Assembly: GCF_044466355.1 (NCBI RefSeq)
Contig: NZ_JBITMQ010000035.1
Coordinates: forward strand, 1 to 16,436
Length of the DNA: 16,436 nt
Source of the DNA: Actinophytocola sp044466355
GTDB lineage: Bacteria; Actinomycetota; Actinomycetes; Mycobacteriales; Pseudonocardiaceae
Direction of reading: 5' to 3'
The translations under genes and the position numbers were made by a program. Shown here in pieces: positions 1 through 7,626 of this stretch. Numbering within the stretch: the first letter of the stretch is position 1; each line of letters begins with the position of its first letter. Under the pieces are notes generated by a model. It was not told the origin of the DNA and ran no database searches. It saw nothing but the letters and a program-made list of their open reading frames with translations.

Positions 1-76
1 GGGCGACTCGACCGTCCGACTTCTCATCGATCTTTCACATACGAAAGACCGACGAAAAATCAGTGAGAAAATGAAA
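1..76. other. non-coding left edge downstream of the T4SS operon
   Basis: No gene is visible here. The stretch is AT-richer than the rest and lies just past the stop codon of the last minus-strand gene. A short inverted repeat, TCTTTC (31-36) with GAAAGA (43-48), could form a 6-bp stem, extended slightly by a wobble pair. No T-run follows on the minus strand, so I do not call it a terminator. It may simply be a spacer at the operon end. Confidence 0.4.
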
Positions 77-1045
77 TCAAACATGAGAACCTACACGAGC
101 ATCGCCGGTGGGGCGGCTGGCCGCGAGATAGTCGTCCCCGTTCCAGCGGTAGTTGCTGACCTGGACCGGCTCGCCGAACGTCGGGGCGTGCACCATCTTC
201 CCTGCGCCGATGTACAGGCCGACGTGGTGGACGTTGCCTGGCGTGCCGTAGAAGACCAGGTCGCCGGGAAGCAGCGGCTGCCCCGCGGGCACCAGCGGAC
301 CGGCGTTGTACTGCGTCTGGGCTGTCCGGGGCAGGTTGATGCCGGCGGCGTTGTACGCGGCCTTGGTGAGGCCAGAGCAGTCGAAGCCGGCATGGCCGCC
401 GGCTGGTCCGTTGCCACCCCAGACGTACGGGAGGCCGAGCTGGCCGCAGGCGAAGTTGATCGCCATGATCGCGGCCGGGTTGGGTGCCTGGATTTTGTTG
501 CAGTCGCCGGTGCCGACGGTGGCGGTGCCGTAGCGTTTTGCTTGTGCCAGAACGCCGTTGACGTAGTCTTCGTCATGGTTGTAGGCGAACAGGGCCTTGC
601 GGATGTCCTTCTGGGCGCCTGAGTCGCACAGGTAGAACGCGGCGGCGTAGATGGCGTCGTGTGGGTTGTAGCGGGAGGGCGGGTTCGAGCCGCCGGGTGG
701 GATCGTGTGGCGTGCGATGACGCCGTCGAAGGTGGGCTTGAGGAACTGCATGGGGCCGCCGGCTCCCATGTAGTTCTCGCCTTCGGTGATGCCTTCGCCG
801 GATCCGCGGCCGTGCTTGGATTCGGCATCGCCGATCGCGGCGAGGATCGTCCAGTCCAGCCCTGGGCACACGGAGGCTGCTGCACGGTAGAGCGACAGGT
901 AGTCGTTGGGGATCTCGGCGATCGCGGCCTGGCTCGGTTCGGTGCCACCGGTGCCGAACAGCGCACTGACGATGGCTTTGCCGACACCTCCGATGAGGAT
1001 GGGGACGGCGATGATGGCCGCGACAGCGGCAACGGCGATTTTCAT
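77..1045 (-). CDS. membrane-anchored bifunctional cell-wall hydrolase (lytic transglycosylase + NlpC/P60)
   Basis: This 322-residue protein probably opens peptidoglycan locally so the conjugation channel can be assembled, the job of VirB1-like proteins and of the Tn916 Orf14 type. Residues 4-30 form one hydrophobic anchor. Residues about 45-175 look like a lysozyme/SLT-type domain with a candidate catalytic Glu75 in GDAESKHG and a GPMQF motif near 97-101. Residues 192-310 are an NlpC/P60 endopeptidase with Cys223 in FDCSGL, His274 in VHHVGLYI and His286 as the probable third residue. The start is chosen at the ATG preceded by GGAGGTGA; the frame is open further upstream but reads as arginine-rich shadow of the preceding gene. 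It begins 4 bp after that gene's stop codon, so the two are probably co-transcribed. It is the last gene of the T4SS operon in this window. Confidence 0.92.
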   Translation of the reverse strand: MKIAVAAVAAIIAVPILIGGVGKAIVSALFGTGGTEPSQAAIAEIPNDYLSLYRAAASVCPGLDWTILAAIGDAESKHGRGSGEGITEGENYMGAGGPMQFLKPTFDGVIARHTIPPGGSNPPSRYNPHDAIYAAAFYLCDSGAQKDIRKALFAYNHDEDYVNGVLAQAKRYGTATVGTGDCNKIQAPNPAAIMAINFACGQLGLPYVWGGNGPAGGHAGFDCSGLTKAAYNAAGINLPRTAQTQYNAGPLVPAGQPLLPGDLVFYGTPGNVHHVGLYIGAGKMVHAPTFGEPVQVSNYRWNGDDYLAASRPTGDARVGSHV

Positions 1046-1049
1046 GGGG

Positions 1050-2093
1050 TCACCTCCGGAAGCGGCTGGTGGGAAGGGGTGGCGGGAGCGGGTCCGGCGC
1101 GGCCCGTTCCGCGGGCGCCTGCTGCGCCTGGGGCGAGGTCGAGGACGGCGCCGCGGTGGGCGGGTCGACGTGGGGCCAGAGCCGCGCGAGCTCGACAAGA
1201 CGCGCCCGGCCCGGTCGTCGCGATGCCGGACCGGAGATCGGCAACCAGCGCGCCGCTGCGGGGTTGTCCTCGCCGGCCACGCCTGCGACATCTGCGGCGC
1301 TGGTGGCTACGGGCACGAGCGCTGGCCGGTCCAACTGGGACAGTGCGTCGGCGAGTGCTCGGCGCGCGGTGGTTTCGCGGCGGTTGGTGGGCAGCCACAC
1401 CAGGACTGGTGTGGTGATTCCTGTTGCGGTGGCGAGCTTTTCGTAGCCGTGCAGCTTGCGGCCAAGCTTGCCGAGGTCCTCGGTGCCGAAGTCGAATTCG
1501 AGGAAGAACTCGATCTGGTGGCCGTCTTCGCGCCAGCGGCCGTAGGCGTCGGGGCGGACCATGTCGCCGAAGAGCCGACCGCAGCGCAGTTCGGACCACC
1601 ACGCGGTCAGGCGTCCGCGGGCACCGGGCTCCCGACTGAGCGCGACGAGGGTGGTGAAGAAGCCGTTGACGCCCACGGTGTGCGCGAGTCGCAGGGAGTG
1701 GGCGATGCCGATGGCGTCTTCATGGCGATAGCCGAGTTGTTTGGGGTCCAGACCGTCCTCGTAGGCGAGCGCCACGGAGCCGGCGATGTCGAGGACGTAG
1801 TGCATCGGTGCGGTGCCGGAGCTGACGAACGGCTGGAAGCGGTCGACGACGCGCCACTTGAACAGGTCCAGCAGGCGGTGGTTGGCCGCGCGCATGGTGG
1901 GGTAACAGAGCTCGACGATCTGCTGGGTGGTGAAGACCTTGTGTTCGTGCAGCATCCGGGCCAGCCACCGGTCCCGGAGGGTGAGCCGCCCGGCGAGCTG
2001 GGCGTGGTGCTCCCCGGTAGTGGCCGCCCGTGGCGTGGGGCGCTGAGGCATGTGCCCGCGCAATGCCCTCTGAGGCGTGGGATTCGAGATCAT
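1050..2093 (-). CDS. replication-relaxation family protein
   Basis: This 347-residue protein resembles the Replic_Relax family, which is linked to plasmid replication or DNA relaxation in actinobacterial and Firmicute mobile elements. Residues about 37-90 form a winged helix-turn-helix (LTLRDRWLARML through RVVDRF). Residues about 175-240 contain PD at 181-182, E-x-D at 199-201 (FFLEFDFGTED) and a following K213 and KLHGY, an arrangement like a PD-(D/E)XK nuclease core. The C-terminal 70 residues are rich in Pro, Ala and Gln and look disordered. The start is the ATG with GGGAGGTG about 9 bp upstream; an in-frame ATG at 2192 lacks such a site. Because no classical relaxase is visible, this protein is a candidate for the DNA-nicking or origin-recognition step. 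The family call is firm; the nuclease role is inference. Confidence 0.85.
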   Translation of the reverse strand: MISNPTPQRALRGHMPQRPTPRAATTGEHHAQLAGRLTLRDRWLARMLHEHKVFTTQQIVELCYPTMRAANHRLLDLFKWRVVDRFQPFVSSGTAPMHYVLDIAGSVALAYEDGLDPKQLGYRHEDAIGIAHSLRLAHTVGVNGFFTTLVALSREPGARGRLTAWWSELRCGRLFGDMVRPDAYGRWREDGHQIEFFLEFDFGTEDLGKLGRKLHGYEKLATATGITTPVLVWLPTNRRETTARRALADALSQLDRPALVPVATSAADVAGVAGEDNPAAARWLPISGPASRRPGRARLVELARLWPHVDPPTAAPSSTSPQAQQAPAERAAPDPLPPPLPTSRFRR

Positions 2094-2139
2094 GGGTAGG
2101 CACCTCCCAGGCGTTGGCCGGAATTGGGGAAGGCGAAGG

Positions 2140-2199
2140 GCAACGCATCCGGGCATCACCGGAGCGGGCGAGCGCAGTAGGTGAGCCCGCATGCGTTGC
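2140..2199. other. long imperfect inverted repeat / RNA hairpin between two operon genes
   Basis: The 127-bp gap between the TraG-like and replication-relaxation genes holds a strong dyad. GCAACGCAT (2140-2148) pairs with ATGCGTTGC (2191-2199). After one C-C mismatch, CGGGC and TCACC (2150-2160, with a bulged A at 2155) pair with GGTGA and GCCCG (2180-2189). That gives 19 pairs around a 19-nt loop. No T-run follows on the transcribed minus strand, so it is not a standard intrinsic terminator. It could be an mRNA processing or stabilising stem, a protein-binding dyad, or part of a transfer origin next to the replication-relaxation gene. Confidence 0.6.
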
Positions 2200-2220
2200 G
2201 GGAGAACGAGACCTGCCGGG

Positions 2221-4764
2221 TCAGGCCGCGCGGCGCGGGTCCACAGTGGGCTGATCCGCGCGGCGCGTTGCGCCGTCGGCGTCGGTGACGGGCGGGCGCG
2301 TGTTGACCCTGGCAGCTTTGCGGATCGCCTTGGCGCGTCCGGGAATCGCGGGCGGGAGTTTCTCGGTCACCGCGGTGAACGGCGGCGCTTCCTCGCCACC
2401 CAGGACGAGCCGGGCGGCCACGTGATAGACACCGAGGTTGGACAGGTCGTGATCAGAAAGCCGCGGCATTGTGTGCCGTGCCAGGCGTTTGGCGTCCTCG
2501 GGACTGGCGTTGAAGAAGATCTTGCTGCGAGCGTTGGTGCTGATGCCCTCTTCGAGCTCCTTCGGTAGCTGCCCGAGGTACTGGTGCGCCAACGCCATGG
2601 AGAGCCGGTAACCACGGGCCTCGGCGAGCATGTCCTCCAACGGATAGGCCAAGTTCAAGAAGTTGTGACACTCGTCCACGTACAGCCCGCAATCGCGGCG
2701 TTGACGCTGCGGTACGCGAGCTCGGCGAGTCGCGGCCTGCCAGGTGCGCGCCACGACGATGGAGCCGACCAGCCGCGCGGTTTCCATCCCCAGTGCGTCG
2801 CGAGCGATGCGCACCAGGCAGATGCCGCCGGTGTTGAGCACCTCGTCCATGTCCACTGTGGACTGACCACCGGCGATGGCGGCGCGGACGAAGGGACGCA
2901 GCAGGAATCCACGGACCTTGTTCATCAGCGGCGCGATCACTTGCGCGCGGCTGGCTTCGGACAGGTCGTCGTACCAGGACCAGAAGCCTTTGAGGACCTC
3001 GTCGTCGATCTGGTCGCAGGCTCGTTGCCGGAACGCTGGCACGGTGAGCAGCTTGGGCAGGTCGACCAGGGTCGGCGTGCCGGGCATCGCGGTCAGCGTG
3101 AGCAGCCCGGCGCGGAGGATGTCGTCGGTGCGCGGCCCCCAGGAGGAGGCGTAGATCCGGGAGAAGATGCTGACGAGGTTGTCGACCGCGCGGGCCTTGT
3201 CAGCACCTTCCAGGGGGTTGAGCACTGGCGGTCGGGCTCGGGAGTCTGCGTCGAAGAGCACCACTTTCTCGCCGAGTTCCTCGGGCAGGCGCATGAGGAT
3301 GTCGGAGACGAGGTCTCCCTTGGGGTCGACCACGACGACGCCGCGGCCGGCCTCGGCGTCGGCCAGGATCATCCGGGCCATCAGCTCGGACTTGCCGGAG
3401 CCGGTGGCGCCGAGGATGTGCAGGTGGTGGCGGGCGTCGGCGACGTGCAGGCCGACCGGACGGGAGTGCCCGGAGTCCGACAGCCCGAGCGGTTTGATCT
3501 GCTCGCCGGCCGTGGCGATGCCCGGCGGGGGTGGCACGGCTTTCGCGCCGGCCCGCTGCAGGCCAGGGGTGGATTCGTCGATCGGCAGGTGCGCGATCGC
3601 GGCCAGCTCGGGGATTGAGAGCAGGTCCCCCTTGTCGAGTCGGCGTTCGGCCAGGACCTGGACCGGGTCGCGGCGCAGCCGGACCCGGCGGTAGTAGTTG
3701 TGCTCGGAGTAGGCGGCGAACGCCGAGGCGATCGCGTGCCCGCGGCCCCGCAGCACCTCCCGCACCGCCTGGACCTCGCCCGAGGTGGCGTCCTCGGGCA
3801 CGGTGGTGGCCACGGCGTAGCGGATGCGGGTCTCGAACTGGTTCGCCCGTAGCTTCTCCACGACCGCGCGGTCCTGGGCGGCGTACTCCAGGCTGGTCTG
3901 CCGATCCAGTCCCGGTGTCCGCGTGCTGGCCGACGGCTTCGGGGTCTTGCCCGGCGTGATGACGTCGAGCAACCGGCCGACCAGGTGGACCGAGCCGCCC
4001 GCGTGCACCCGCCGGGCCGCTCGCCGGGCCTTGGTCACGCGGTGGCCGGCGACGGGGCGGGCGAGGATCTGCACGCAGGCGCGCTCGTGCGGGCCGAGCC
4101 CGACCGGTGCGCCGAGCATCGCCCGGATCGGGTCGGCCGGGTGCTCGGTGCGGATCGGCAGCGCTTCCGAGCGCGCCAGCCGCAGCTCGCCGCCGACCGC
4201 TTCGACGCGCCGGCCCGCTGCCGCCGTGGTCGGGATCGGCGGCTTGGCGGGGGTGGTGCGAGTGTGCGCGCCGGGCCAGGCGGCCTCGATCGCGCGTTCG
4301 ACCATGCCGGGTGGCACCAGGCCGGGTACCCACAGGCCGATCTGCACGCCGTCGTCGGTGAATGTCAGCTCGAATGCCAGGTGCGGCTGCCCGCCGAAGC
4401 GGCGCAGCCATCCGGGACGCAGCAGGCCGACGAGGTTGGACCACACCGTGATCGCGCCCGTGGGGTCAACCGTGGGCGGCGCGAGCACAGTGACCACGCG
4501 GGCGTCGGTCATCAAGCGCTGGTGGTAGCGGCGGCGCCACCGGCGCCGCGCGATGACCGCAGCGGTGACGGCGACCGCGAGCACCGGCCCGACGATCGGG
4601 CCCCACGTCAGGGCGAGATCGCGCAGGTGCGCCAGCACGTTCTGGAACGCGCCGAGCGGGTCACGCAGGTAGTCGCCGACCGGTGAGGCGAGGACCTCCG
4701 CGGTCTGCTCGACCCGCGGAGGGACCAGGATGGACAGGGGTGTGGTGGTGATTGGCCAGGACAT
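2221..4764 (-). CDS. TraG/VirD4-like conjugative coupling ATPase
   Basis: This 847-residue membrane ATPase probably delivers DNA to the secretion channel, as VirD4/TraG coupling proteins do. One transmembrane segment lies at about residues 52-72, followed by RRRWRRRYHQR. Residues about 90-430 form an N-terminal region without a motif I recognise. The ATPase domain follows: Walker A GATGSGKS at 452-459, VVVVDPKGDL near 476-485, and Walker B GLYVDECH at 693-700 with Asp697 and Glu698. A TraG-D C-terminal-like segment (AHQYLGQLPKELEEGI) spans about 726-741. The ATG at 4764 is preceded by GGGGAGG; the frame is open to 5115 but that part reads as arginine/proline-rich shadow of the GP88-like gene. 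The neighbours, VirB4 upstream and a wall hydrolase downstream, support a T4SS role. An FtsK-like translocase is less likely given the operon. Confidence 0.92.
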   Translation of the reverse strand: MSWPITTTPLSILVPPRVEQTAEVLASPVGDYLRDPLGAFQNVLAHLRDLALTWGPIVGPVLAVAVTAAVIARRRWRRRYHQRLMTDARVVTVLAPPTVDPTGAITVWSNLVGLLRPGWLRRFGGQPHLAFELTFTDDGVQIGLWVPGLVPPGMVERAIEAAWPGAHTRTTPAKPPIPTTAAAGRRVEAVGGELRLARSEALPIRTEHPADPIRAMLGAPVGLGPHERACVQILARPVAGHRVTKARRAARRVHAGGSVHLVGRLLDVITPGKTPKPSASTRTPGLDRQTSLEYAAQDRAVVEKLRANQFETRIRYAVATTVPEDATSGEVQAVREVLRGRGHAIASAFAAYSEHNYYRRVRLRRDPVQVLAERRLDKGDLLSIPELAAIAHLPIDESTPGLQRAGAKAVPPPPGIATAGEQIKPLGLSDSGHSRPVGLHVADARHHLHILGATGSGKSELMARMILADAEAGRGVVVVDPKGDLVSDILMRLPEELGEKVVLFDADSRARPPVLNPLEGADKARAVDNLVSIFSRIYASSWGPRTDDILRAGLLTLTAMPGTPTLVDLPKLLTVPAFRQRACDQIDDEVLKGFWSWYDDLSEASRAQVIAPLMNKVRGFLLRPFVRAAIAGGQSTVDMDEVLNTGGICLVRIARDALGMETARLVGSIVVARTWQAATRRARVPQRQRRDCGLYVDECHNFLNLAYPLEDMLAEARGYRLSMALAHQYLGQLPKELEEGISTNARSKIFFNASPEDAKRLARHTMPRLSDHDLSNLGVYHVAARLVLGGEEAPPFTAVTEKLPPAIPGRAKAIRKAARVNTRPPVTDADGATRRADQPTVDPRRAA

Positions 4765-4813
4765 CGGGGACCTCCCCACGCAAAGCGGTCGACGGGACGG
4801 GCGCGAGCGGCGG

Positions 4814-5659
4814 TCAGGCCGCCCGTGGCTGGTCGCCCGGCATCGAGCTGGGCTCGGCCGTGGGCGGCTGGCGGCGGTCGGAGCGGGTGTTGTCGACGAC
4901 GAGCCGCAGGTGCCGGCGGCCTCGGCGGGTGGCGCGTTCGGCGTCGACCTCGGCTTGCCACTCGGAGAACCGGCGCCCGGCCAGCCGCTTGAGGTAGGCG
5001 GGCCCGCGGTTGGCCGGCACCCCGACCAGCCGCGGGCCCAGGACCGCGAGCAGGTCGCTGGCTTCCTGCGAGGCCCAGCCCGCCTCGGCGATCGCGGACT
5101 CGTCGGGAAACACATCCGCGACCCGATCGACGGCAGGGTTCAGGGCGGCATCCTGTGTCCCGCCGTAGGAGTAGACCCACAGAAAATTCGGCGGCGGGTC
5201 AGGCTCGACGAGCGCCCGGAATCGAGACACCTCCTTGGTGTAGGCGTAGAAACTCGTGTCGGGGCGCGCCCGGCAGATATCCAGCCATGCCTGAAGATAG
5301 GAGTCGGAAAAGAAATCGCCGCTGTCGTGAATCCTGATCCACACGCCGCGGAACTTGGTCGCGCCGAGCTCGGCGACCATCGCAGCCTGCCAGCCGGCCA
5401 GGTCGTCGAGGACGTAGGTGAGGTTCGCCTGATGCTTGGCACGAACGACCGGCCAGGTGTAGGCGCCGTGCCGCGCGTAGCACGCCTGGGCGCAGATTCC
5501 GGCGCTGGGACAGGTGTTGTAGGTACGACCATCGGGCAGTCGCCCGGCCCAGGCGGGCAGCGACCAGTTCCACACGCCAATCTGGCGCATCTCGCTGTTT
5601 TGCGTCAGGAGCCGAGCGGGCCGGCGGACTGTGGCGGAAATGGGCAGTGACGTAGACAT
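4814..5659 (-). CDS. GP88-family protein (phage/plasmid family of unknown function)
   Basis: This 281-residue protein resembles the GP88 family known from actinobacteriophages and plasmids; its biochemical role is not established to my knowledge. Visible signatures are IGVWNW (27-32), a cysteine cluster C50-x5-C56-x3-C60 in NTCPSAG-ICAQACYA, RIHDSGDFF (109-117) and FYAYTKE (137-143). The cluster could bind metal or an Fe-S centre, but it does not match the classic CX3CX2C radical-SAM spacing. The C-terminal 40 residues are basic and probably disordered. The gene sits between the VirB4 and TraG genes with 56- and 49-bp gaps, whereas most neighbours overlap. Its N-terminal half is AT-richer than its surroundings, suggesting a later insertion into the operon. 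The start ATG has only a weak AGGGGA site; the next ATG would be at residue 24. Confidence 0.78.
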   Translation of the reverse strand: MSTSLPISATVRRPARLLTQNSEMRQIGVWNWSLPAWAGRLPDGRTYNTCPSAGICAQACYARHGAYTWPVVRAKHQANLTYVLDDLAGWQAAMVAELGATKFRGVWIRIHDSGDFFSDSYLQAWLDICRARPDTSFYAYTKEVSRFRALVEPDPPPNFLWVYSYGGTQDAALNPAVDRVADVFPDESAIAEAGWASQEASDLLAVLGPRLVGVPANRGPAYLKRLAGRRFSEWQAEVDAERATRRGRRHLRLVVDNTRSDRRQPPTAEPSSMPGDQPRAA

Positions 5660-5715
5660 GGGTATCCCCTGAGTGCGATTCGATATGAACGGATTAGCGC
5701 TTGCGATGAGGGTGA

Positions 5716-7626
5716 TCAGGCGGCGTCGAGTTCGATCTGCGACGCGTCGCCGTCGTCGAACGAGTCCGCGATTCCCGCGGTGTCGTCTGCGCCGAGTTCG
5801 ACGAAGGAGTTCTCGATTCCCGACGCGGTGTCGGAATATCCGGCGATTTCCGCGGGGTTGGACGTGACCAACTCGTGCTCGACCGGCGAGGCGATGGACT
5901 GGAACGCCACCCGCTGCGTGCCGGTCGACAGGAGCCCCTGACCACGGTCGGCGGAGAGCAGGAACTGGCGCTCACCCATGGACACGTCGAAGGTGCGGGT
6001 GATCTCGTCGATCGCCTGGGAGGCTTGCCGCAGCAGGATCTGCGTCGCTGCGTTCGCGACGACGGCTTTGCCCAGGTCCGAACCCAGCACGTCCGCGGTG
6101 TCCTGGGTGGCGACCGTGAGGCCCGCCCACTGCTTGCGGCTTGCCTTGGCCATTCGGAACAAGAACTCGGCACCGGCGGGTTCCTTCATCAGCAGCCACG
6201 CCTCGTCGACCACGACCAGCCTGGGCTTGCGGATGGCCGGGTTGGAGACCTGCCGCCAGACCGCGTCGAGGGTGAGCAGCGTGCCGATCGGCTTGAGTTC
6301 GTCGGCGAGATCCCGCAGCGAGAACATCACCAGGTGTCCCTCCGGGCGGGTCGAGGTCGGGCCGGAGAACAGTCCGGAGAACGCGCCGTTGACGTACGGG
6401 TGCAGCCGTGCCGCGACCTCGACCCCGGCGGGGTCACCGGTGTCGGCGAGGACCTCGGCGAGGTCGGCCAGCAGTGGCGCCGGGCGGGTCCAGGTCCGCG
6501 GATCCGAGGTGATCCCCACGCGCTGATAGGTCGCGGTGATGGCCCGGTCCAGCGCCGCCCGTTCGGTCGCTTCGAGCTCGCTGCCCAGCAGCACCGAGAT
6601 CACCGTGTGCAGGAACAGACTGCGTCGGATGAGTGCGTCGCGCGGCGCGGTGCGGCGCCCGTCCGGGCGGGTGTGGATCGGCAGGTCCATCGGGTTGAGC
6701 CGGACCTGCTCGGCGCCGAGGTGCACGTACGTCCCGCCGACCGCGGCGGCCAGCCGGGCGTATTCGTCCTCGGGGTCGATGACGTGGATCTCGATCCCGC
6801 GGTACAGCGACCGCAGCAACTCCAGCTTCACCAGGTAGCTCTTGCCCGCGCCGGAGCGGCCGAGGATCACGCTGTTGTGGTTGTCCAGCGCGAACCGGTC
6901 GTGATGCACGAGGCCCTGGCTGCCGACGTTGAAGCCGTAGAGCACACCGCTGGGCGCACCGACCGAGGTCGGGTCCGGCGGCGGCAGGTCGGGCGAGGTG
7001 AACGGGAACGCCGCGGACAGCGCACTGGTGTCGAACGTCCTGCGCATGCCGACCAGATCGAGACCCATGGGCAGGCTGGTGATCCAGCCCTGCAGGCTGC
7101 GGTACGTGGTCGGTTTGCAGTCCAGCAGCAGCGACGCCGCCAGCGACCGGATCGCCGCGACCTCATCGCCGAGGGCTTCCTCGGTGGGGGCGTGCACGGT
7201 CAGGTACAGCCCGAGCCGGTAGAGCTTGCCTTCGCCGCGAGCGACTCGGGCGGACAGGTCGTAGGCGTCCTCGGTGGCGGCTTCGACGTGCGGGTCGATC
7301 AACCGTCCTTTCTCGCTCGTGTGCCGCCTGCCGGACTCCAGTTTCGACAGCTGCTTCTTGAGCCTGTTCGTGGCGGTGACCGGGTCGATCGGCTCGATGT
7401 GCAACGAGACGTCGACACGTCCGGGGTAGGTCAGCAGCGGCTGCAACCAACCGGGGTGGACCTCGCGCGGGTAGCCGACGACGGCGAAGCTGGCGACCCA
7501 TTCGCCGCCGACTTCCAGCGCGCGGGGGCGCACGGAGATGGCGTCCGGGGTGAACGCGCTGGCCCGCCCGAGCGGCGGCTGCACGGCCTGGGTCTTCCGG
7601 CCGCGGCGCTTGGCTGTGGTCTTCAT
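5716..7626 (-). CDS. VirB4-like T4SS ATPase
   Basis: This 636-residue cytoplasmic ATPase powers pilus or channel assembly in T4SS and is the hallmark gene of conjugative systems. Residues 30-240 form an N-terminal domain related to VirB4/TraC. The ATPase core has Walker A GRSGAGKS at 256-263, VIDPEDEY at 282-289, Walker B LVVVDEAWLL at 470-479 with Asp474 and Glu475, and the sensor-like ATQD at 506-509. The last 40 residues are acidic and weakly repetitive (SGIENSF then AGIADSF). The start ATG overlaps the stop of the PrgI-like gene as ATGA and is preceded by GGGGAGGT, so translation is probably coupled. With the PrgI-like protein, which carries a VirB4-N-like module, it forms the inner ATPase complex. 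Confidence 0.95.
   Translation of the reverse strand: MKTTAKRRGRKTQAVQPPLGRASAFTPDAISVRPRALEVGGEWVASFAVVGYPREVHPGWLQPLLTYPGRVDVSLHIEPIDPVTATNRLKKQLSKLESGRRHTSEKGRLIDPHVEAATEDAYDLSARVARGEGKLYRLGLYLTVHAPTEEALGDEVAAIRSLAASLLLDCKPTTYRSLQGWITSLPMGLDLVGMRRTFDTSALSAAFPFTSPDLPPPDPTSVGAPSGVLYGFNVGSQGLVHHDRFALDNHNSVILGRSGAGKSYLVKLELLRSLYRGIEIHVIDPEDEYARLAAAVGGTYVHLGAEQVRLNPMDLPIHTRPDGRRTAPRDALIRRSLFLHTVISVLLGSELEATERAALDRAITATYQRVGITSDPRTWTRPAPLLADLAEVLADTGDPAGVEVAARLHPYVNGAFSGLFSGPTSTRPEGHLVMFSLRDLADELKPIGTLLTLDAVWRQVSNPAIRKPRLVVVDEAWLLMKEPAGAEFLFRMAKASRKQWAGLTVATQDTADVLGSDLGKAVVANAATQILLRQASQAIDEITRTFDVSMGERQFLLSADRGQGLLSTGTQRVAFQSIASPVEHELVTSNPAEIAGYSDTASGIENSFVELGADDTAGIADSFDDGDASQIELDAA

Noticed and set aside
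31..48. TCTTTC/GAAAGA inverted repeat considered as an operon terminator
   Set aside because: The stem is only about 6 bp, AT-rich, and lacks a following T-run on the transcribed strand.
2094..2192. Longer N-terminus for the replication-relaxation protein from the ATG at 2192
   Set aside because: No ribosome binding site there, the extension covers the hairpin, and GGGAGGTG stands before the ATG at 2093.
2851..2863. Palindrome GTCCACTGTGGAC
   Set aside because: It lies within the coupling ATPase coding region, fits the codons for STVD and is short enough to be chance.
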